From assembly GCA_018263655.1 (NCBI GenBank), contig JAANWY010000157.1:1-5492 (forward strand): 5,492 nucleotides of DNA, given 5' to 3'. A program made the position numbers and the translations under genes. Every line of letters starts with the position of its first letter. Position 1 is the first letter of the stretch. This stretch comes from Anaerolineales bacterium. Its GTDB lineage: Bacteria > Chloroflexota > Anaerolineae > Epilineales > JAANWY01. The notes below the pieces were generated by a model, which saw nothing but the letters and a program-made list of their open reading frames with translations, was not told the origin of the DNA and made no database searches. This document shows, one piece after another, positions 5,234 through 5,492 of this stretch.

Positions 5234-5492
5234 ATGAAACCAGAAGCTTACCCGCAGACTTTCCGGATCGTCCTGAGCCTCTGCGTGATCTTACTCGTAA
5301 CTATCTTGGCAAGTAGTTCTCCAATTGCGCCAATAGGATCTCCTCGACCTGCATACGCAAAAGCCCAGGTAAGTAGTGTGTATGGCAACTTGCCCATGGC
5401 TTTCATCCCCAACCAAGGTCGAGGAGATCCTATTGGCGCAATTGGAGAACTACTTGCCAAGATAGTTACGAGTAAGATCACGCAGAGGCTCA
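5234..5492 (+). CDS. Secreted protein, N-terminal part (SBBP / DUF7948-type), running into a fold-back sequence
   Basis: From ATG 5234 the frame is open to the window end (86 codons). Residues 1-11 are a polar n-region, 12-26 a hydrophobic core (IVLSLCVILLVTILA), and a cleavage site is likely near AYA (40-42), so the product is exported. Residues 50-62, YGNLPMAFIPNQG, match the entry motif of large extracellular proteins with SBBP or similar repeats (usual form: YGxLPLxFxxNxGQxD). After G62 the expected 'Q-x-D-x-x-V-x-F' is replaced by RGDPIGAIGELLAKIV. This is the translation of the reverse complement of the gene's own signal-peptide region (5416-5492 mirrors 5274-5350). Only codons 1-62 are therefore safely native. 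In an intact genome the gene would probably be much longer. Function beyond an extracellular repeat protein is unknown. Confidence 0.72.
   Translation, partial: MKPEAYPQTFRIVLSLCVILLVTILASSSPIAPIGSPRPAYAKAQVSSVYGNLPMAFIPNQGRGDPIGAIGELLAKIVTSKITQRL
5274..5350 (+). repeat. Left arm of a 77-bp perfect inverted repeat
   Basis: This segment, inside the signal-peptide coding region, is the exact reverse complement of 5416-5492. The spacer is 65 bases (5351-5415). The match ends at the window edge, so the true arm may be longer. Confidence 0.95.
5416..5492 (-). repeat. Right arm of the 77-bp perfect inverted repeat (fold-back copy)
   Basis: No mismatch to 5274-5350 in 77 bases. The arm begins exactly where the conserved protein motif (NQG) stops making sense, at AGGTC. 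AGGTC is also the reverse complement of the end of the left arm (GACCT, 5346-5350), so the join is at a 5-base microhomology at most. Absence of drift between the arms argues for a very recent event or an artefact. Confidence 0.95.

Noticed and set aside
4891..5316. Plus-strand open frame of 141 codons from inside the IS4-like element to the secreted-protein gene
   Set aside because: Its first part (RRQQNSYPIQLVLQLDRGL) is a remnant of the transposase C-terminus; the rest reads through the terminal repeat, promoter and hairpins and overlaps the better supported gene at 5234.
5248..5481. Minus-strand open frame of 77 codons at the window end
   Set aside because: It is created by the inverted repeat: it re-reads the signal-peptide coding sequence from the fold-back arm and is not an independent gene.

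Overview
The window looks like a piece of a bacterial chromosome of moderately high G+C content, most likely from Chloroflexota (Anaerolineae-like). This is an inference from gene content: an Asp-box beta-propeller with 'SPNFxxD' repeats, a divergent GroEL paralogue, a CUT1-type sugar permease, the start of an SBBP/DUF7948-type secreted protein, and short dispersed repeats such as CCTTCGACAAGCTCAGG. No rRNA or marker gene is present to confirm the taxon.

Minus-strand block (3566 down to 1). In transcription order it holds the C-terminal 44 codons of a MalF-like permease (3426-3566, broken), a complete MalG-like permease (2301-3407), a GroEL-like protein of 549 residues (602-2251) and a cytoplasmic-looking Asp-box beta-propeller (591 to the window edge, cut). 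Gaps are 18, 49 and 10 bases, so this reads as one operon. The GroEL-like protein keeps most of the nucleotide pocket, but two of the three aspartates tied to ATP hydrolysis in GroEL appear replaced. It has no GGM tail and no GroES gene is seen here. This chaperonin-like plus propeller pair is the most interesting protein-level signal.

Mobile-element graveyard (3567-4986). An IS481-like element (start about 3567, HTH part of its transposase at 3702-4098) cuts the MalF-like gene. It is itself cut by an 888-bp IS4-like element (4099-4986) with 31-bp imperfect terminal inverted repeats, 19 bp of them perfect. The IS4-like transposase is a pseudogene with frameshifts, two short in-frame repeat insertions and a missing catalytic C-terminal half. 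The sequence right of it does not continue the first element, so a deletion probably followed.

Right part (4987-5492, plus strand). A good extended -10 promoter (4998-5027) lies just outside the IS4-like end. A leader of about 200 nt follows, carrying a compact nested inverted-repeat structure (5075-5165), then the start of a secreted protein (5234 onward) with a signal peptide and the 'YGNLPMAFIPNQG' entry motif of SBBP/DUF7948-type proteins. Right after that motif the sequence turns back: 5416-5492 is the exact reverse complement of 5274-5350. This is a fold-back junction, either an assembly or library chimera or a real inverted duplication.
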